From assembly GCA_002343325.1 (NCBI GenBank), contig DDSG01000040.1, positions 1,000 to 19,523 on the forward strand: a stretch of DNA of 18,524 nt, read 5' to 3'. Within the stretch, counting starts at the first letter, position 1, and the number at the start of each line of letters is the position of its first letter. This DNA is from Phycisphaerales bacterium UBA2396. GTDB lineage: Bacteria; Planctomycetota; Phycisphaerae; Phycisphaerales; UBA1924. Below, piece by piece: positions 15,091 through 18,524 of the stretch. Both the position numbers and the translations under genes were made by a program. The notes beneath the pieces were generated by a model. That model was not told where the DNA came from. It saw only the letters and a program-made list of their open reading frames with translations, and searched no databases.

Positions 15091-16220
15091 TGATCCAGAC
15101 ATGGGCCCTCGTGGTCGACGCGTACCGGGAGTTGTCGAGCCGAAAGCTCTTCTGGCTTTCGCTGCTGGTGTCGCTGGTGGTGGTGCTGGTGTTCGCCGCG
15201 ATCGGGCTGAACGCCAAGGGCGTGACGATCCTGTGGTTCCAGATCGAGAGCGAGCTGATCAATTCCTCGAGCGTCGAGCCCATCCGGTTCTACAAGGGGA
15301 TGTTCTCGCAGTTCGGGGTGGGGCTCTGGCTCGCCTGGGGCGCGACGATTCTCGCGCTGGTCTCGACGGGGGGGATGATCCCCGACATGATCGCGGGCGG
15401 GTCGATCGAGCTGACCCTCAGCAAGCCCATCTCGCGGGTCCGGCTCTTTCTGACCAAGTACATCTGCGGCCTGTTGTTCACGGCCATGCAGGTCACGGTG
15501 TTCGCATCGGCCTGTTTCCTCGTGTTCGGGCTGCGCGGCGGCGTCTGGATCCCCGGGGTCTTCTGGGCGATCCCGTTCGTCGTGCTGTTCTTCAGTTACC
15601 TGTTCTCGATCTGCGTGCTGCTCGGGATGATCACGCGGTCGGCGATGCCCTCGATCCTGCTGACGATTCTCGTGTGGTTCTGCGTCTTCATCATCAACAC
15701 CGGGGACAACCTGGTGCTGATGAGCCGGGTGGGCAACGACATCAACCGCGAACGCGTGATCTCGCGGATCGAGCGTCAGGAGAAGACCGCGGCCGAGGCC
15801 TTCGCGCGGGACAACCCAGGGCAGGACCCCACGCCGGAGGATCTCGAGAAGGCTAACCCGTTCATCGCCGACAACCGCAAGCGCCTGGCGGAGCTGGACA
15901 AGGCGAATCAGACGCTGCGTCGCGTCGAGCGGATGATCGTGATCGCCAAGACGCTGCTGCCCAAGACGCAGGAGACGCTGGAAGCGATGAAACGGAAGAT
16001 GGGTGATCTGGCCCCGCCCGCACCCACGGAAGAGGCCGACAGCGGCGAGGTCGCGATCTTCGGCGGCCCGATGTCACGCCAGAATCAGGCCGAGGTCCAG
16101 CGCCGCGTCGAACAGGCGATGGCCAACAGGACCACTCTTTGGGTCGTCGGCACGAGCCTGGCGTTCGAGGCGGTCATGGTCGGACTCGCGGCGTGGCTCT
16201 TCCGCCGGCGTGACTTCTAA
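15090..16220 (+). CDS. ABC-2-type transporter permease with long insert before the last membrane segment, 376 aa
   Basis: The membrane partner of the preceding ATPase. Six likely transmembrane segments: about 20-40, 78-100, 121-147, 157-180, 186-206 and 348-371, followed by the short basic tail FRRRDF typical of ABC-2 permeases. Between segments 5 and 6 lies an insert of about 140 residues (207-346), rich in Glu, Lys, Arg, Gln and Ala in heptad-like patterns (EKTAAEAFAR, LAELDKANQTLRRVERM, QAEVQRRVEQAM), with an APPAPTEEAD linker, so probably a coiled-coil hairpin. ATG at 15090 (TGATG overlap with the ATPase stop) has AGGAGG 8 bases upstream; a GTG at 15087 is also possible. The stop codon overlaps that of the opposite-strand gene. 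Confidence 0.88.
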   Translation: MIQTWALVVDAYRELSSRKLFWLSLLVSLVVVLVFAAIGLNAKGVTILWFQIESELINSSSVEPIRFYKGMFSQFGVGLWLAWGATILALVSTGGMIPDMIAGGSIELTLSKPISRVRLFLTKYICGLLFTAMQVTVFASACFLVFGLRGGVWIPGVFWAIPFVVLFFSYLFSICVLLGMITRSAMPSILLTILVWFCVFIINTGDNLVLMSRVGNDINRERVISRIERQEKTAAEAFARDNPGQDPTPEDLEKANPFIADNRKRLAELDKANQTLRRVERMIVIAKTLLPKTQETLEAMKRKMGDLAPPAPTEEADSGEVAIFGGPMSRQNQAEVQRRVEQAMANRTTLWVVGTSLAFEAVMVGLAAWLFRRRDF

Positions 16221-18524
16221 GGGACGTCGATCGCCACATCCAGCTCGACGATCGATGGGCGACGGCATTCCGTATCGGAACAGGCCTGGAAGGAAACGGT
16301 GACCAGCGGCCTGCCTTTGACCGGGCCCGTGCGCTCGATCAGCGCCTTAAACTCCAGCGTTCCGCGGTACACGCGGAGCGGGCGGTCGGTCCCCGGGGCG
16401 GCGTAAGTCTCGCCCGCGGGATAGTCGGCGTAGATCGCGAGCCCCTTGCCGTCGTGCAGATCGACCCGGAAGGGGATCAGCGTGCCGTCCCACTCCTCGC
16501 CGGGCTGGGCGGCGACGACATGGTGCCCGTCGGCGATCTTGACGAGCAACTCCAGCACGCCCGGCAGATCCTCGCGGACCTCGACACGCTCGCGACCGGA
16601 ATAGACCTCGACCACGTCGGAGGAGGACGCGGGTTCGTCGGCCTGATTGCCTGGGGCCGGGGCGGCGGGCTCGCCCAGCATGCCCCGGGATGCGAGCGAT
16701 CCTCTCAGTGTCGTCGAAGCGAGCACTCTCATGAGGGCCCGAGCCGCGTTGGCGCACCCGGCGGGGGCGGCGGCGATGGTCCCGCTCAGACGGCCCAGCA
16801 GTTCGACCGCGTCGTCGGCGTAGCTCGCGTCGCCCGTCCGCTCGTGCAGATCGAGCATCGCGTGCAGCGTCGCCGAGATCGCGCTGGGGATCGCGCCGTC
16901 GTGCGTCGAGGCGGGACGGGCGAAGAGATCGGGCGCGTCGGCCTGGGCATCGAACCACAAGCCGTCGGCGTCGCGGAAGAGGGCGCGGGCCTTGGTGTAG
17001 AGATCCCGGGCGGCGTTCACCAGCGGAGCTTGCGTGTCGTTCCCGACCTTCGCGAGACGGAGCAACCCGTCGATGAGGAACGCGTAGTCCTCGAGGAACG
17101 CCGGCGTGTGGGCCTGCAGCCCTCGGGAAGACCGCAGCAATCGCCCCTCGGCGTCGCGCATCACCCGCAGCACGTGGAGCGCGGCCTCGTACGCGGCCTG
17201 GGCGTACCGATCGTCGCCCGTGAGGCGATGTCCCTCCGCCAGCGCGCCGATCGCCAGCCCGTTCCAGCCGGCGAGCACCTTGTCGTCGCGGTGGGGTTGC
17301 TTGCGCTTGAGCCGCTCGACGTACAGCCCGGCGTTGATGTCGCGCAGGGCGTCGTTGAGTTCGGCGGGGGTCATGCGATGGCGATCGGCGAGCCGCTCGG
17401 GTCGGTCGTCCAGACGCAGCACGCTACGGGGCGGATCGTCGGGGTGGTGCGGGTCCTGGAAGTTCGGCCCGCGCGACACGCCGTAGATCTCCGCGGCGAG
17501 CGAGGCCTCGCGCTCGGGGAGAGCCGCGGCGAGCTCGGCGGGGGTCCAGAGGTAGTTGAGCCCCTCGCGGTGATCGACCTCGGCGTCGAGCGCGGACGCG
17601 AAGCCCCCGCCCTCGGTCCGCAGCTCGCGGAGCATGAAGTCGAGCGTGCGCGTGCACAAGCGGACATAGAACGCGTCGTCATACAGCGACGCCGCCCGTG
17701 CGTAGACCCCGGCGAGCAGGGCGTTGTCGTAGAGCATCTTCTCGAAGTGCGGGACGGTCCAGTGGGCGTCGACGCTGTAGCGGTGGAACCCGCCGCCCAC
17801 CTGGTCGAAGAGCCCGCCGACGGCCATGCGGTCGAGGGTGTGCCGGAGGGCGGCGTCGATGGCCTCGACCGTCTCGCCCGAGCCGGCAAAGCCCCGCACT
17901 TCGAGGAGCAGATCGAGGTAGACCGGCTGCGGGAACTTGGGCGCTCGCCCGAAACCGCCGTGCTGCCGGTCGTACATGCGGAGCAGCGTCGAGACCGCCT
18001 CGGTGACGTGCCCCACGCCCAGCGGGACCGGATCCGGACGGGCGTGCATCCCCTCGGCCACGGCGTCGGCGATCGCGGCGGCCTGGGCGAGCACCTCGTC
18101 ACGCTTCGAACGCCAGGCCTGCGAGATCGCCTCGGCCACTTCCGGCAGGGAGGTCATCCCGTGGCGCGGCTGCGGCGGGAGATACGTCGCGCACCAGAAA
18201 GGCCGCAGGCTCGCCGGGTCGAGAAAGACGGACATGGGCCATCCACCCTGCCCGCGGACGGCAAGCGTGGCCTGCATGTAGAGGTCGTCGACGTCGGGGC
18301 GCTCTTCGCGGTCAACCTTGATGCAGACGAATCGCTCCGAGAGCAGCCGACCGATCGCCTCGGACTCGAAACTCTCCCGCTCCATGACGTGGCACCAGTA
18401 GCAGGTGGAGTAGCCGATCGAGAGGAAGATCGGCACGTCGCGGCGTCTCGCCTCGGCGAACGCCTCCTCGCCCCAGGGCCACCAGTCCACCGGGTTGTGC
18501 GCGTGCTGGCGCAGGTAGGGGCTG
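16217..18524 (-). CDS. YyaL/SPATA20-type thioredoxin-domain protein (DUF255) with DsbD-alpha-like C-terminal domain; N-terminus beyond the window
   Basis: The frame stays open to the right edge. The first visible residues, SPYLRQHAHNPVDWWPWG, match the usual N-terminal family motif, so only a few codons are missing (at least 768 residues in total). Residues are counted from the right edge. Domains: a thioredoxin-like DUF255 domain (about 1-180) with STCYWCHVM, i.e. a CxxC pair Cys41/Cys44 (most relatives have CHWC), and GQGGWPMSVFLDP; an (alpha/alpha)-barrel like that of sugar epimerases (about 180-610) with GGFGRAPKFPQP, WTVPHFEKMLYDNA and KVLAGWNGLAI; a Pro/Ala/Ser linker; then a beta domain (about 643-768) with VKIADGHHVVAA and VTVSFQACSDTECRRP that resembles the N-terminal domain of DsbD. 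The cellular role of the family is unclear; the CxxC and the late Cys pair suggest thiol redox work. The stop codons of this gene and the permease overlap. Confidence 0.9.
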   Translation of the reverse strand, partial: SPYLRQHAHNPVDWWPWGEEAFAEARRRDVPIFLSIGYSTCYWCHVMERESFESEAIGRLLSERFVCIKVDREERPDVDDLYMQATLAVRGQGGWPMSVFLDPASLRPFWCATYLPPQPRHGMTSLPEVAEAISQAWRSKRDEVLAQAAAIADAVAEGMHARPDPVPLGVGHVTEAVSTLLRMYDRQHGGFGRAPKFPQPVYLDLLLEVRGFAGSGETVEAIDAALRHTLDRMAVGGLFDQVGGGFHRYSVDAHWTVPHFEKMLYDNALLAGVYARAASLYDDAFYVRLCTRTLDFMLRELRTEGGGFASALDAEVDHREGLNYLWTPAELAAALPEREASLAAEIYGVSRGPNFQDPHHPDDPPRSVLRLDDRPERLADRHRMTPAELNDALRDINAGLYVERLKRKQPHRDDKVLAGWNGLAIGALAEGHRLTGDDRYAQAAYEAALHVLRVMRDAEGRLLRSSRGLQAHTPAFLEDYAFLIDGLLRLAKVGNDTQAPLVNAARDLYTKARALFRDADGLWFDAQADAPDLFARPASTHDGAIPSAISATLHAMLDLHERTGDASYADDAVELLGRLSGTIAAAPAGCANAARALMRVLASTTLRGSLASRGMLGEPAAPAPGNQADEPASSSDVVEVYSGRERVEVREDLPGVLELLVKIADGHHVVAAQPGEEWDGTLIPFRVDLHDGKGLAIYADYPAGETYAAPGTDRPLRVYRGTLEFKALIERTGPVKGRPLVTVSFQACSDTECRRPSIVELDVAIDVP

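Noticed and set aside
1..18524. tRNA, rRNA, insertion sequence, phage or defence genes
   Set aside because: I looked for these on both strands and saw no cloverleaf-like tRNA, transposase motifs, inverted terminal repeats or defence-type domains. A tRNA or covariance-model scan would settle small RNAs.

Overview
The window is GC-rich, tightly packed bacterial chromosome, most likely from a planctomycete of the class Phycisphaerae. The best clue is two neighbouring secreted proteins that end in paired Ca-binding-like repeats (DFDGDGFxDFFDFD) and a terminal Gly-Cys. This 'GC-type dockerin' C-terminus is, as far as I know, typical of Phycisphaerae. No rRNA, tRNA, CRISPR array, transposase or phage gene was found, and the content reads as ordinary chromosomal genes.

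Layout. 1-1480 (minus): a PBP4-type D-Ala-D-Ala carboxypeptidase cut by the left edge, preceded by a small protein of unknown function. 1609-2085 (plus): a stand-alone receiver-domain response regulator. 2106-6215 (minus): two exported GC-dockerin proteins, one an endonuclease/exonuclease/phosphatase-fold enzyme with a fibronectin-like domain, the other large and unrecognised; a good intrinsic terminator lies between them. 6509-7375 (minus): pseudouridine-5'-phosphate glycosidase. 7433-11343 (plus): a two-gene unit of a CstA-type transporter overlapping an M28 metallopeptidase of the glutamate carboxypeptidase II type. 11301-13418 (minus): a long UbiD-family decarboxylase. 13432-16220 (plus): a SAM methyltransferase, an ABC ATPase and an ABC-2 permease in one run. 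16217-18524 (minus, cut by the right edge): a YyaL/SPATA20-type thioredoxin-domain protein with an added DsbD-alpha-like C-terminal domain.

How the genes may work together. The transporter and peptidase look translationally coupled and could be a peptide-scavenging pair: an exported or surface peptidase trims peptides and CstA takes up the products. The ABC ATPase and permease form an exporter-type complex of unknown cargo. The GC-dockerin proteins probably share a surface-sorting route whose machinery is not in this window. The other genes (cell-wall enzyme, response regulator, PsuG, UbiD) are housekeeping or accessory functions with no clear link to each other.

The observations I rate highest are the DsbD-alpha-like domain fused to the YyaL-type protein, the tandem GC-dockerin genes with near-identical DNA repeats, the CstA/M28 coupling, and a change from C excess to G excess on the plus strand at about 11-13.5 kb. 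I did not find a convincing wholly new system.
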